Of a DNA stretch of 31,433 nt, positions 1 through 8,564 are shown one piece after another. The first letter of the stretch is position 1. Every line of letters starts with the position of its first letter. Made by a program: the position numbers and the translations under genes. The stretch is from positions 1 through 31,433 of the forward strand of contig CAKUUG010000020.1 in NCBI GenBank assembly GCA_934692665.1, in the 5' to 3' direction. Under the pieces are notes generated by a model. The model searched no databases and was not told the DNA's origin. It saw only the letters and a program-made list of their open reading frames with translations. This stretch comes from an uncultured Candidatus Melainabacteria bacterium. Lineage in GTDB: Bacteria > Cyanobacteriota > Vampirovibrionia > Gastranaerophilales > Gastranaerophilaceae.

Positions 1-1351
1 CAAAGTATGCTTGAGCATCTTTGTTTGTATATTGACCGATAATTTTGATTGAGTTTTTGTTAGCACCAACAGTACCATCAGAACCCAACCCCCAGAACAT
101 ACAGTTTGTAGTACCAGCAGGTTCTGTTACGATATGTTCTTCAACTTTTAGAGATTTATGAGTAACATCATCTTCGATACCTACGGTAAAACCATGGAAA
201 CCATTGTTTTCCAAGTGTTTATAAATAGCTAAAATCATTGATGGAGTAAATTCTTTAGAAGACAAACCATAACGACCGCCAATTACTCTGATGTCTTTGC
301 CTTCAAGAGCTGCAAAAACATCCAAGAATAATGGTTCACCAATTGAACCTGGTTCTTTTGTTCTGTCCATTACTGCGATTCTTTTTGTTGTTTGTGGAAC
401 AACTTCTCTAAAGCGTTCAACATCGAATGGTCTATACAAACGAACTTTAACCAAACCGTATTTTGTGCCACGGTTTGCATTTAAGTAGTTGATTGTTTCT
501 TCGATTGCTTCACAACCTGAACCCATTGCAACAATAACGTCTGTAGCATCAGCTGCACCAACATAATCAAATGGGTGATATTGACGACCGGTTACTTTTG
601 CAACTTTGTCCATATATTCTTGAACGATATCAGGAACAGCATCATAGTATTTGTTTACTGTTTCTCTACCTTGGAAATATACGTCTGTATTTTGAGCACC
701 AACTTTACAAATTGGTTTTTCAGGACGAAGTGCTCTTTGTTTAAATTCTTCAATATATTTTTCTTCAACTAGTGATTTAATTTCATCATAAGAAATTTCT
801 TCGATTTTGTGAATTTCATGAGAAGTTCTAAAACCATCGAAAAATTGGATAAATGGAACTTTTGCTTTATATGTTGCAAGGTGAGCAACCAAAGCCAAAT
901 CCATTTCTTCTTGAACGGAATTAGCTGCAAGCATTGCATAACCGGTATTGCGGCATGCCATAACGTCTGTATGGTCACCAAAAATTGCTAATGATTGAGC
1001 AGCTAATGCACGAGCTGCAACGTGGATAACAGAAGGAATCATTTCCCCTGCTATTTTATGCATAACAGGAATCATCAATAACAAGCCTTGAGAAGCTGTA
1101 TATGTAGAAGTCAAAGCACCTGCAACAAGTGAACCATGGACAGCACCTGCAGCCCCTGCTTCTGATTGCATTTCTGCAACCTTAACTTCTTTTCCCCAAA
1201 TATTTTTTTTGTGTTGTGATGCCCATTCATCTACCCATTCACCCATTGTTGAAGATGGTGTGATAGGATAAATCGCTGACACTTCGCTAAGAGCATACGC
1301 AACATGGGCAGCTGCGTAATTGCCGTCAACAGTAATTGTTTTTTTAGCCAT
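1..1351 (-). CDS. nifJ: Pyruvate:ferredoxin (flavodoxin) oxidoreductase, N-terminal 450 residues (runs off window)
   Basis: The minus frame is open from ATG at 1351 to the window edge and reads MAKKTITVDGNYAAAHVAYA, followed by SAIYPITPSSTMGEWVDEW, the classic start of single-chain PFOR. Visible signatures are the YPITPSS pyruvate-site loop, EAGAAGAVHGSLVAGALTST, GDHTDVMACRNTGYAML and, near the edge, GTVGANKNSIKIIG. The family is about 1,170-1,200 residues, so roughly 38% is present; the ferredoxin-like and thiamine-diphosphate domains lie outside. The cytosolic enzyme oxidises pyruvate to acetyl-CoA and CO2 and reduces ferredoxin. Divergent hydG-hydF suggests the electrons go to an [FeFe] hydrogenase. 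A GAGGA Shine-Dalgarno precedes the ATG. No anomaly is seen in the visible part. Confidence 0.95.
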   Translation of the reverse strand, partial: MAKKTITVDGNYAAAHVAYALSEVSAIYPITPSSTMGEWVDEWASQHKKNIWGKEVKVAEMQSEAGAAGAVHGSLVAGALTSTYTASQGLLLMIPVMHKIAGEMIPSVIHVAARALAAQSLAIFGDHTDVMACRNTGYAMLAANSVQEEMDLALVAHLATYKAKVPFIQFFDGFRTSHEIHKIEEISYDEIKSLVEEKYIEEFKQRALRPEKPICKVGAQNTDVYFQGRETVNKYYDAVPDIVQEYMDKVAKVTGRQYHPFDYVGAADATDVIVAMGSGCEAIEETINYLNANRGTKYGLVKVRLYRPFDVERFREVVPQTTKRIAVMDRTKEPGSIGEPLFLDVFAALEGKDIRVIGGRYGLSSKEFTPSMILAIYKHLENNGFHGFTVGIEDDVTHKSLKVEEHIVTEPAGTTNCMFWGLGSDGTVGANKNSIKIIGQYTNKDAQAYF

Positions 1352-1393
1352 TGCTATCCTCTTTTCTTTTCTAGCTATAAACTACTTAACAAA

Positions 1394-1423
1394 ATTATAA
1401 CGCCAACAAAATTTTTTGTGCAA
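1394..1423 (-). promoter_or_regulatory. Probable sigma70-type promoter of nifJ
   Basis: On the minus strand there is TTGCAC (1423-1418), an 18-bp gap and a perfect TATAAT (1399-1394), about 43 bp upstream of the nifJ ATG. A GTAGTT half-site lies just downstream at 1385-1380, matching the half-sites of the palindrome at the hydG promoter. Assigned by consensus only. Confidence 0.6.
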
Positions 1424-1438
1424 ATTTGAAAAACGAAT

Positions 1439-1466
1439 TTGACTAAAATCTTCTAAAGAGTAAAAT
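1439..1466 (+). promoter_or_regulatory. Probable sigma70-type promoter of hydG-hydF
   Basis: TTGACT (1439-1444), a 16-bp spacer and TAAAAT (1461-1466), with the hydG ATG 31 bp further on. Both hexamers differ from consensus at one position. Confidence 0.6.
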
Positions 1467-1486
1467 GTAGTTGAATTATTAACTAC
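1467..1486 (+). promoter_or_regulatory. Operator-like inverted repeat at the hydG transcription start
   Basis: The arms GTAGTT and AACTAC are separated by 8 bp (GTAGTTgaattattAACTAC), immediately after the -10 box and so around the expected start site. A single GTAGTT half-site occupies the equivalent place in the nifJ promoter (1385-1380). It could bind a shared regulator or form a weak RNA hairpin. The regulator is unknown. Confidence 0.35.
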
Positions 1487-1497
1487 TAAGGCAAACT

Positions 1498-2937
1498 ATG
1501 TACAATAAACTTTCAAACAAAGCAGAAGAATTTATTTCTAACGAAGAAATTTTAGATACTCTAGAGTATGCAGAAAAAAACAAAAACAATATTGAATTGG
1601 TAAAATCAATATTAAAAAAAGCTCACCCGATAAAACAAGGTGATAAAACAATCTGCAATGGTTTAAATCATAGAGAAGCAAGTGTACTATTAGCTTGTGA
1701 AAATAAAGAAATTTTAGATGAAATATACAATTTAGCTTCTGTAATTAAACAAACATTTTATGGCAACAGGGTAGTTATTTTTGCTCCTTTGTATTTGTCT
1801 AATTATTGCACAAACGGTTGCGTTTATTGTCCATATCATTTTAAAAACAAAAATATTAAGCGAAAAAAACTATCTCAAGAAGAAATAAAAAACGAAACAA
1901 TAGCACTCCAAAATATGGGCCACAAAAGATTGGCAATAGAAGCAGGGGAAGATAATATCAACAACCCGATTGAATATATTTTAGAATCAATAAATACAAT
2001 ATATTCAATAAAACACAAAAATGGAGCAATAAGACGTGTAAATGTAAATATAGCAGCAACAAGTGTTGAAAATTACAAAAAACTAAAAGAGGCAGGGATT
2101 GGAACATATATTCTTTTTCAAGAAACTTATCACAAAAATTCCTACGAAATTTTACACCCTACCGGCCCAAAACACAATTATGCATATCATACAGAAGCTA
2201 TGGACAGAGCAATGGAAGCAGGGATTGATGATGTAGGCATCGGCGTTTTATTTGGTTTGGAAAGATACAAATATGAATTTGCAGGGCTTTTGATGCACAA
2301 AGAACACTTAGAAGCGAAATTCAACGTTGGCCCGCATACAATTTCTGTTCCAAGAATAAAAAAAGCAGACGATATTGACCCCAGCCAATTTGATAATGGA
2401 ATAGATGATGAAACATTTAAAAAAATCGTTGCATTAATTAGGATTTGTGTGCCTTATACGGGTATTATCGTTTCAACAAGAGAATCCCAAAAAGTAAGAC
2501 AAGAAGTTTTAAAACTGGGAGTTTCGCAAATTTCAGGAGCTTCTCGTACTAGCGTTGGCGGTTATAGTGAAGAAGAACGACCAAAAGACACAGAACAATT
2601 CGATGTTTCTGATACGAGAACTCTGGATGAGGTTGTTAATTGGTTAATGGAATTGGGATATTTGCCGTCATTTTGTACAGCTTGTTATTCTGTTGGAAGA
2701 ACAGGCGAGAGATTTATGGATTTGTGCAAAACAGGACAAATCCAAAATTGCTGTCATCCTAATGCAATAATGACTTTAGAAGAATTTTTGATTGATTATG
2801 CAACAGAAAAAACCAAAAACTCGGGTGAAGCTTTAATTAAAAATGAAATTGAAAAAATAACAAACGAAAAAGTAAAAACAAAATTGAAAGAATATCTGGA
2901 AAAAATTAAAACCGGAGAAAGGAACTTTAGGTTTTAA
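1498..2937 (+). CDS. hydG: [FeFe]-hydrogenase H-cluster maturase HydG (radical SAM tyrosine lyase)
   Basis: This 479-residue protein has the length of HydG. In the family, the radical-SAM enzyme cleaves tyrosine to p-cresol and dehydroglycine and makes the CO and CN- ligands of the H-cluster. The CxxxCxxC cluster motif is C104-TNG-C108-VY-C111, inside SNYCTNGCVYCPYH. The C-terminal auxiliary-cluster motif CxxCx22C is C393-TA-C396 and C419, within CTACYSVGRTGERFMDLC and a following CCHPNA. That second motif separates HydG from the related ThiH. The start is supported by AAGG about 7 nt upstream. hydF follows after a single base, so the two are surely co-transcribed. HydE and the hydrogenase itself are not in this window. 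Confidence 0.95.
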   Translation: MYNKLSNKAEEFISNEEILDTLEYAEKNKNNIELVKSILKKAHPIKQGDKTICNGLNHREASVLLACENKEILDEIYNLASVIKQTFYGNRVVIFAPLYLSNYCTNGCVYCPYHFKNKNIKRKKLSQEEIKNETIALQNMGHKRLAIEAGEDNINNPIEYILESINTIYSIKHKNGAIRRVNVNIAATSVENYKKLKEAGIGTYILFQETYHKNSYEILHPTGPKHNYAYHTEAMDRAMEAGIDDVGIGVLFGLERYKYEFAGLLMHKEHLEAKFNVGPHTISVPRIKKADDIDPSQFDNGIDDETFKKIVALIRICVPYTGIIVSTRESQKVRQEVLKLGVSQISGASRTSVGGYSEEERPKDTEQFDVSDTRTLDEVVNWLMELGYLPSFCTACYSVGRTGERFMDLCKTGQIQNCCHPNAIMTLEEFLIDYATEKTKNSGEALIKNEIEKITNEKVKTKLKEYLEKIKTGERNFRF

Positions 2938-2938
2938 A

Positions 2939-4138
2939 ATGAGTCTAGAGAATTTACCTGCCGCAAACAGATGTCATATCGGGTTTTTTGGCTGTACCAA
3001 TGCAGGAAAATCCAGCCTTGTAAATGCAATTACAAATCAACAAATTTCTCTTGTATCAGATATAAAAGGTACAACAACCGACCCAACGCAAAAAACTATG
3101 GAAATACTGCCTATAGGCCCTGTTGTAATAATTGATACAGCAGGAATTGATGATGATAGTAAACTTGGCAAATTAAGAATAGAAAAAACAAACAAAATTC
3201 TATCAAAAACAGACATTGCGATTTTAGTTGTAGATATTCTAAAAGGTAAAAGCAAAAAAGATGAAGAATTGATTGAGATTTTTAAAGACAGAAATATCCC
3301 ATATATCGTAGCATACAATAAAATCGATTTAACAGATAAAGAACCTGTTTTAGATAAAAATGAAATTGCTATAAGCACAAAAGAAAATAAAAATATCTTC
3401 GAATTGAAAGAAAAAATTGCTTCAATAAAATCTTTTAATAAAACAGAAAAAACTATCATAAAAGATAAGCTAAACAAAAACGATGTAGTTGTTTTATGTA
3501 TCCCGATAGATGAATCAGCTCCAAAAGGCAGACTTATTTTGCCACAACAATTGACAATAAGAGAAATACTGGACAAAAACTGTATATGTATTTGCAGCCA
3601 AGATACAGAATTAGACAAAACGATAAATTCTCTTAATCAAAAACCAAAACTCGTTATTACTGATTCGCAAGTTTTTGAAAAAGTAAAAAATATTGTTCCG
3701 AATGATATTCTTTTGACTTCTTTTTCTATTCTTTTTGCAAATTACAAAGGCGAATTAAAAGAACTCATAAAAGGTGTAAAACAAATTTCCAATCTATCTG
3801 ACAATGACACAATATTGATTTCAGAAGGCTGTACTCATCATAGGCAATGCAACGACATAGGTTCTGTCAAATTCCCAAAGTGGTTAAAAGATTTTACAGG
3901 AAAAAAACTAAACTTTGAATTTTCATCAGGAAACGATTTTACAAACTCCCCAAAAAAATACAAATTAATCATTCATTGTGGAGGTTGTATGCTAAACGAA
4001 AAAGAAATGAAATCCAGAATAGAAATTGCAAAAAATTCTTCAGTTCCTATTGTAAACTACGGAATTGCAATTTCTTATATGAATGGAATGCTAAAAAGAA
4101 GCCTTGAAATTTTTCCTGAGATTTTAGAAATATTGTAG
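2939..4138 (+). CDS. hydF: [FeFe]-hydrogenase maturation GTPase HydF
   Basis: 399 residues, normal HydF length. In the family it is the scaffold and carrier that receives HydG and HydE products and delivers the di-iron subcluster to HydA. The N-terminal GTPase domain shows the P-loop GCTNAGKS (18-25), the G2 region GTTTDPT, G3 DTAG (66-69) and G4 NKID. The C-terminal cluster-binding ligands are C298-T-H300 and H346-C347-GG-C350, i.e. the HydF pattern CxHx45HCxxC. It starts one base after the hydG stop, with a GGAGAAAGGA Shine-Dalgarno inside the end of hydG. All diagnostic residues are present, so it should be functional. Confidence 0.95.
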   Translation: MSLENLPAANRCHIGFFGCTNAGKSSLVNAITNQQISLVSDIKGTTTDPTQKTMEILPIGPVVIIDTAGIDDDSKLGKLRIEKTNKILSKTDIAILVVDILKGKSKKDEELIEIFKDRNIPYIVAYNKIDLTDKEPVLDKNEIAISTKENKNIFELKEKIASIKSFNKTEKTIIKDKLNKNDVVVLCIPIDESAPKGRLILPQQLTIREILDKNCICICSQDTELDKTINSLNQKPKLVITDSQVFEKVKNIVPNDILLTSFSILFANYKGELKELIKGVKQISNLSDNDTILISEGCTHHRQCNDIGSVKFPKWLKDFTGKKLNFEFSSGNDFTNSPKKYKLIIHCGGCMLNEKEMKSRIEIAKNSSVPIVNYGIAISYMNGMLKRSLEIFPEILEIL

Positions 4139-4161
4139 AAAATAGACTTTTGTAATATAAT
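4133..4161 (+). promoter_or_regulatory. Probable promoter of the ssb-kinase-pdxA operon
   Basis: TTGTAG (4133-4138, overlapping the hydF stop), an exact 17-bp spacer and a perfect TATAAT (4156-4161). The expected start near 4168 leaves a short leader carrying the GAAAGGT Shine-Dalgarno. Confidence 0.65.
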
Positions 4162-4192
4162 GTCGTTAATCAATCAACAAGAAAGGTAAAAG

Positions 4193-4531
4193 ATGAACAG
4201 TGCAGTTATAATTGGTAGAGTAGGCAGAGACCCTGAAATAAAATATTATGAAAGTGGAAAAAGCAGAACAACATTTTCTATGGCAGTAAACAGAAGACAA
4301 GGCAAAGAAGATGTTACTGACTGGTTTAATATTGAAATGTGGGACAAACAAGCAGAAACTGCAGCAGAATGGATTAAAAAAGGTGCTTTGATTTCTGTAG
4401 AAGGCAGAATAAGAGTAAACTCATGGCAAGGACAAGATGGCGAAATGAATGAAAGCTATCTTATCAGTGCTACAAAATTCAACTTCGAGGGTTCTAAAAA
4501 GGATGCTCAACAAAACGTTGCAGCAATGTAG
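4193..4531 (+). CDS. ssb: Single-stranded DNA-binding protein, short form without acidic tail
   Basis: 112-residue OB-fold protein with clear SSB signatures: VIIGRVGRDPEIKYYESGK, an FSMAVNR strand, and DWFNIEMWDKQAETAAEWIKKG followed by SVEGRIRVNSW. The family protects ssDNA during replication, repair and recombination. Bacterial SSBs are usually longer (about 140-180 residues) and end in an acidic DDDIPF-like tip that recruits partner proteins. This one stops right after the OB fold (QQNVAAM), so partner recruitment would be absent or different. It may be a second, specialised SSB or a minimal housekeeping form. A GAAAGG Shine-Dalgarno sits before the ATG. The kinase gene starts 5 nt after the stop. 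Confidence 0.92.
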   Translation: MNSAVIIGRVGRDPEIKYYESGKSRTTFSMAVNRRQGKEDVTDWFNIEMWDKQAETAAEWIKKGALISVEGRIRVNSWQGQDGEMNESYLISATKFNFEGSKKDAQQNVAAM

Positions 4532-4536
4532 AAATT

Positions 4537-5868
4537 ATGTCAATACAAGAAGAATCAACCATCATAATTGCTGATGACTTAACAGGAGCTAATGATACAG
4601 CACTGCAATTTTTTAAGTCCGGTTTGCAAACAAAAGTAATAATAGATTCAAACTACGATATCAAGACAGATGGAATCGATACGACTTGCGTTTGGGCTTT
4701 TTCGACCGAAAGTAGAAATTTGCCAAAAGAAAAAGCTCTTGAGACAATTATAGAAACAACAAAAAAATTACAGGAAAATTTAAATTCAGACAGTTTTTAC
4801 AAAAAAATTGATTCAACTTTAAGAGGCAATGTCGGAATCGAAACCATTGCACTTTTGGAAATATTAAAAAAAGACGCAGCAATTGTAGCTCCGGCATACA
4901 TAGAAGAAAACAGAACAACAATCGGCGGCTATCAATTGTTAAACGGTATTCCGATAGAAAGAACTCAAGTTGCACTTGATCCCAAATCGCCAATTTTGAA
5001 CTCATTTATACCCGATATACTCAAAAAAGACCTGAATCCACAGCTTTTTGATTATATTGGTATGATAAATTTTGAAACTATTTCAAAAGGTGCAGGGCCG
5101 ATAAATTTAAAAATAAAAGAACTTATTCAAAAAGGCAAAAAAATAATCATAGTAGATGCGATTTCTACTGTTGATTTGGAACAAATAGCTCTTGCTATAG
5201 ACAAAAGCAGCTATAATCTGTTGCCAACAGGAAGTGCAGGGCTTGCACTTGCAATAAACAAAATAAAATATGATAACCCGAAACAGCCTTCTCATATAAA
5301 ACACTGTCCGTCTTGTGCAAGATTGTTTTTGTCGGGTTCTGCAACACAATTAACCAAAAATCAAATTCAGAAGCTAAAGCAAGAAAAAGAAATTTTTTCA
5401 GTCGATTTAACAATCAATGATGTATTAGAACAAAATAAAAAAATTATCGATATCGTATGTGAAAAACTGGCTCAAAATACCGATGTCATTATACATTCTT
5501 CTTCAATTTTTAACAACAATATTGAAAGCGAAAACGAAAATTTAAAAGAAGATTTGATTGATGCAGGAATACCAAAAGATGAACTTGCAAATTTAATTAC
5601 AGATTATTTGGCTGATTTGATAGAAGAAATAAACCATAGGCAAGATTTTATTTTGATTATGATAGGTGGCGAAACTTCGTTTAAAAGCCTTAAAAAAATA
5701 AATTCAAAATACCTGCAAATAATTGACACTATTTTGCCTGCTATACCTTTGTGTGTAGATTTTAGCGGAAAAGTCATTGTTACAAAATCAGGAAATTTTG
5801 GCACATTAAACACATTAATTGAAATTGTAAATTATTTTGATAGATTAAAAACTAATGAAAAATTATAA
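4537..5868 (+). CDS. Four-carbon acid sugar kinase family protein (D-threonate/3-oxo-tetronate kinase-like)
   Basis: 443 residues, typical of the DUF1537 kinase family. The N-terminal domain has IIADDLTGANDTALQFF (substrate and catalytic region) and FYKKIDSTLRGNVG, both family hallmarks. The C-terminal nucleotide-binding domain has LSGSATQ, MIGGETSFKSL and VTKSGNFGT. Characterised members phosphorylate D-threonate, D-erythronate or 3-oxo-tetronates in the cytosol. The next gene is a PdxA-family dehydrogenase overlapping by 14 nt. The kinase plus PdxA2 pairing is the known D-threonate/L-threonate catabolic arrangement (kinase, then 4-phosphate dehydrogenase). The exact substrate cannot be read from the sequence. 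Confidence 0.88.
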   Translation: MSIQEESTIIIADDLTGANDTALQFFKSGLQTKVIIDSNYDIKTDGIDTTCVWAFSTESRNLPKEKALETIIETTKKLQENLNSDSFYKKIDSTLRGNVGIETIALLEILKKDAAIVAPAYIEENRTTIGGYQLLNGIPIERTQVALDPKSPILNSFIPDILKKDLNPQLFDYIGMINFETISKGAGPINLKIKELIQKGKKIIIVDAISTVDLEQIALAIDKSSYNLLPTGSAGLALAINKIKYDNPKQPSHIKHCPSCARLFLSGSATQLTKNQIQKLKQEKEIFSVDLTINDVLEQNKKIIDIVCEKLAQNTDVIIHSSSIFNNNIESENENLKEDLIDAGIPKDELANLITDYLADLIEEINHRQDFILIMIGGETSFKSLKKINSKYLQIIDTILPAIPLCVDFSGKVIVTKSGNFGTLNTLIEIVNYFDRLKTNEKL

Positions 5869-6742
5869 AATAGCAATTACAACAGGGGACAAAAGAGGAA
5901 TAGGCAAAGAAATAACAAAAAAAGCCCTTGATTCATTAAAATTAAAAAAAGATGACGTATTGATTATCGGCGAAAGAGTTGATAATTTTTATGATACAGA
6001 AGAAATAAACATCGAAAACAACGGTGAATTTTGTTACAAAGCATTAGAAACCGCTTGTAATCTCATAAAAAATAAAAAAATAGCTTCTCTTGTTACAGCT
6101 CCGGTTTCAAAATCCGAATTACACAAAGCCGGATATATTTTTAACGGACAAACAGAAGTTATAGAAAGCCTTCTCCAACATGACAATCAAAAAGCACAAA
6201 TGCTTTTTATCGCACAAGATTTGAAAGTCATGCTTTTAACCAGACACTGTGCCCTAAAAGATGTTAAATTGACTGTTGAAGAAGTTATTTATAAAACAAA
6301 AATATTAAACGATTTTTTAATCGAAAAATACAAAATAAAATCCCCAAAAATCGCACTGTGTGCACTAAATCCTCATAGCGGAGAAGATGGGATTTTGGGA
6401 GATGAAGAAATTAAAATTCTAAGACCGGCAGTTGAAATTTTAAATAAACAAAACATAAACATAACGCAACCATTGAGTGCTGACAGTTTGTTTGCAAAAG
6501 CCGGTTTTGAATATTTAAACAATAAAAAACCTTCTTATGACGCTATATTGTCTTGTTATCATGATCAGGGTTTGTGTCCTGTAAAAGCTCTTGCTTTTGA
6601 TAAAGCAATCAATACAACAATCGGACTTGATGCAATTAGAACTTCTCCATCTTCAGGAACAGCCTATGATATTGCAGGAAAAGGCATTGCAAGGGCAGAC
6701 AGCATGATAGAAGCTATAAAATTGGCATTAAAACTGCAATAA
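5855..6742 (+). CDS. PdxA-family 4-phospho-threonate / 4-hydroxythreonine-4-phosphate dehydrogenase, divergent
   Basis: 295 residues against about 330 for E. coli PdxA; the missing part follows the N-terminal motif (TTGDKRGIGKEI, usually TPGEPAGIGPE). The three metal-binding histidines appear kept: H131 (TRHCAL), H174 (LNPHSGEDG) and H236 (CYHDQG). TAPVSK (81-86) and R262 are also present. Two usually conserved histidines are replaced: the GHTE motif reads GQTE (Q99) and the DHGTA motif reads SSGTA (266-270). The family oxidises a phosphorylated four-carbon hydroxy acid with NAD+, either for pyridoxal phosphate synthesis (PdxA) or threonate catabolism (PdxA2). Overlap with the upstream sugar-acid kinase favours the PdxA2 role. 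The substitutions leave open an altered substrate. Confidence 0.85.
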   Translation: MKNYKIAITTGDKRGIGKEITKKALDSLKLKKDDVLIIGERVDNFYDTEEINIENNGEFCYKALETACNLIKNKKIASLVTAPVSKSELHKAGYIFNGQTEVIESLLQHDNQKAQMLFIAQDLKVMLLTRHCALKDVKLTVEEVIYKTKILNDFLIEKYKIKSPKIALCALNPHSGEDGILGDEEIKILRPAVEILNKQNINITQPLSADSLFAKAGFEYLNNKKPSYDAILSCYHDQGLCPVKALAFDKAINTTIGLDAIRTSPSSGTAYDIAGKGIARADSMIEAIKLALKLQ

Positions 6743-6793
6743 ATAGGCTAAATAAACAATTAACATGCTATAAATCGTATATTAAATTACAAT

Positions 6794-6826
6794 AAAAAAA
6801 GCCTAAAATCATTTAGGCTTTTTTTT
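6794..6826 (+). terminator. Bidirectional intrinsic terminator between pdxA-like gene and convergent gene
   Basis: A near-perfect 14-bp stem (6794-6807 with 6812-6825) and a four-base loop ATCA. The core is GCCTAAA/TTTAGGC flanked by an A-run on the left and a T-run on the right, so it works in both directions for the two convergent operons. Confidence 0.9.
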
Positions 6827-6845
6827 ATTTATTGATTTTTTAATC

Positions 6846-7982
6846 TTATGCTTTTTGTTGTGCATCTTGAGCTGGAGCTTGTGGAGCATCAAATCTTGAT
6901 AACAACTCTTGAGCAGCTGTTTTTACAACTTCATCTTTTGAATTTAAAGAGTCAGCCAATGCAGTTTCAACTGTCGCTTTATCACCAGGTTCAGCTACAT
7001 ATTGTAGAGCTTGCATTGCAGCTACTTTAACTTCCGGTCTTGAATCATTTTTGATTACATTAACTACATCATTGTAGCCCGGTAATTCTTCGATTTTTAA
7101 TGGTTGAATTGGTTGTTCACCGTTTGCTTTTTGAGTTTCAATATATTGATTCAATTCTTCTCTTTGTAATTTTTGAATCATTGCCAATGTGTACAATGCA
7201 AAGATTCTGTTTTTGTTTGCTTTGTCACGTGGAGAAAGTTGTTCAGACAATGCATCTTCTTCAGGAGTTAGTTGTTCACCTTTTGCAATTTTTTCGGCAA
7301 CTGCGATTTGTTTTTCAGATGGACCTTCAAGACCGGTTGTATCTTCATTGATTACATTAATCAAACCGTTCATTACAGGTTCTGAAACAACTTGGAGAGC
7401 TGTTGAAGGTTCAGATTGTGCATATTCTGCAATTTTGTTGATTGTTTGAGCTTTTTTGTCAACATCAGTATCTGCCAAACCTTGAGTCAACTCATCAATA
7501 TTAACTGTAGCTGCTTGAGGTGCTGCTTCTTGTACTACTTCCGGAGCCGGAGCGGCTGCTTGTTGAGTTTCTGGAGCTTGTTGAGGAGCTACAGGAGTTT
7601 GAACTTGCTGAGCTTCTGGAGTTGCTTGTGCTTCAGGTGCAACAGGAGCTTGCGGCACTGCTTGTGCTTCCGGAACAGCTTGAGGTTGAACTTGTTGTTC
7701 CGGTTGAGTCATAACACTATCCGGCATTATTTGAGGTGCCGGAGCGATTGGTGTTTGCATTGGAATATATTGTTGATATGCATCAGGCAACTGTTGAGGT
7801 TGTTGATAAGCATTTGTTTGAGGCATTTGATATAACGAATTTGTATAATTATATGGAGCTTGTTGTGGATTTGCTTGAGGCGTAGCTCCGTATGCTTGAG
7901 GGTTGTATATATTAATACTTACTGCGTTAGCACCACCTTGTTGCGGGTATGCTTGTTGAGTACTTGTTAACGGTTGAGTCAT
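6846..7982 (-). CDS. Lineage-specific protein: INIYNPQAYG motif, Q/P/A-rich linker, HEAT-like C-terminus
   Basis: Function not recognised. The ATG at 7982 is chosen (378 residues) because AAGGAG lies just upstream; an ATG 45 nt earlier lacks a ribosome site. The N-terminus reads MTQPLTSTQQAYPQQ and then GGANAVSINIYNPQAYG. A long low-complexity stretch rich in Q, P, A and V follows (AVPEAQAVPQAPVAPEAQA type repeats). The last 200 or so residues are alpha-helical with HEAT-like pairs, e.g. VVNVIKNDSRPEVKVAAMQALQYV and ALADSLNSKDEVVKTAAQELL, normally protein-protein scaffolds. There is no signal peptide or membrane segment. It is a paralogue of the gene at 8561-9364, with which it shares the NAVSINIY-x-PQAYG block and the helical end. 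Confidence 0.8.
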   Translation of the reverse strand: MTQPLTSTQQAYPQQGGANAVSINIYNPQAYGATPQANPQQAPYNYTNSLYQMPQTNAYQQPQQLPDAYQQYIPMQTPIAPAPQIMPDSVMTQPEQQVQPQAVPEAQAVPQAPVAPEAQATPEAQQVQTPVAPQQAPETQQAAAPAPEVVQEAAPQAATVNIDELTQGLADTDVDKKAQTINKIAEYAQSEPSTALQVVSEPVMNGLINVINEDTTGLEGPSEKQIAVAEKIAKGEQLTPEEDALSEQLSPRDKANKNRIFALYTLAMIQKLQREELNQYIETQKANGEQPIQPLKIEELPGYNDVVNVIKNDSRPEVKVAAMQALQYVAEPGDKATVETALADSLNSKDEVVKTAAQELLSRFDAPQAPAQDAQQKA

Positions 7983-8129
7983 TTCTTCTCCTTTTTTGAG
8001 TTTCTCCACACATTTTGTATAACACATGTGAATTTAAAATATTGCTTATTTTTTTACTTTTTCTATTTAATTTTATAATAAAATTGTCAAAATTGCCTAA
8101 TATTGCGTATTTTCGTACTTTATATTTCT

Positions 8130-8564
8130 TTACAATTTCAAATAATCATTTCTTTGTTTTACACCTGTAGTGTTTTTTATAAAGTTCCAGCCTTCCATCA
8201 CAGCAAGTGCACCTGCTGCTATATTTGCAAGACCTTTGTGTTTGCTAAACATTGCAACAGAACCTGCTATGAGATTCGGTATGTATTTTACACCTGCTGC
8301 AAAAAATCCATTCAAATAACCTGTCACTCTTCCTAATGTTTCGTTTACAGATTGAAATGGATTGTTTCTTGCACACCAATTTTTAATTTGAGAATTTTTG
8401 TATGATAAATCATCCGTTCTCATGGCATTAAGCTCATTTGAAATAAATGTATCCGCACTAGCTTTTGCATAGTTTCTATTTGCACTCACAACACCGCTTT
8501 TGTGCATATCATAGATACAACTTCCAACACTTAATCCTGCCGCAGCCTTTGATATTATTGTCAT
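8130..8564 (-). CDS. Small hypothetical protein, translationally coupled to the upstream INIY-motif gene
   Basis: 144 residues, not recognised. It begins MTIISKAAAGLSVGSCIYDM and contains a moderately hydrophobic, Gly/Ala-rich stretch near residues 85-125 (FFAAGVKYIPNLIAGSVAMF, then GLANIAAGALAVMEGW) that could be membrane-associated hairpin helices. Its ATG overlaps the stop of the gene at 8561-9364 by 4 nt (ATGA), so translation is probably coupled and the products may act together. No catalytic motif was seen. Convergent or downstream signals are absent before the next minus gene. Confidence 0.7.
   Translation of the reverse strand: MTIISKAAAGLSVGSCIYDMHKSGVVSANRNYAKASADTFISNELNAMRTDDLSYKNSQIKNWCARNNPFQSVNETLGRVTGYLNGFFAAGVKYIPNLIAGSVAMFSKHKGLANIAAGALAVMEGWNFIKNTTGVKQRNDYLKL

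Noticed and set aside
3037..3618. 193-codon minus-strand ORF inside hydF
   Set aside because: Antisense shadow of a well-supported gene; Ser/Ile-rich low-quality composition, no ribosome site and no motif.
7416..7835. 139-codon plus ORF rich in Leu, Arg, Cys and Ser
   Set aside because: Complement of the Q/P-rich coding region of the INIY-motif gene; the odd composition reflects the repeats in the real gene.
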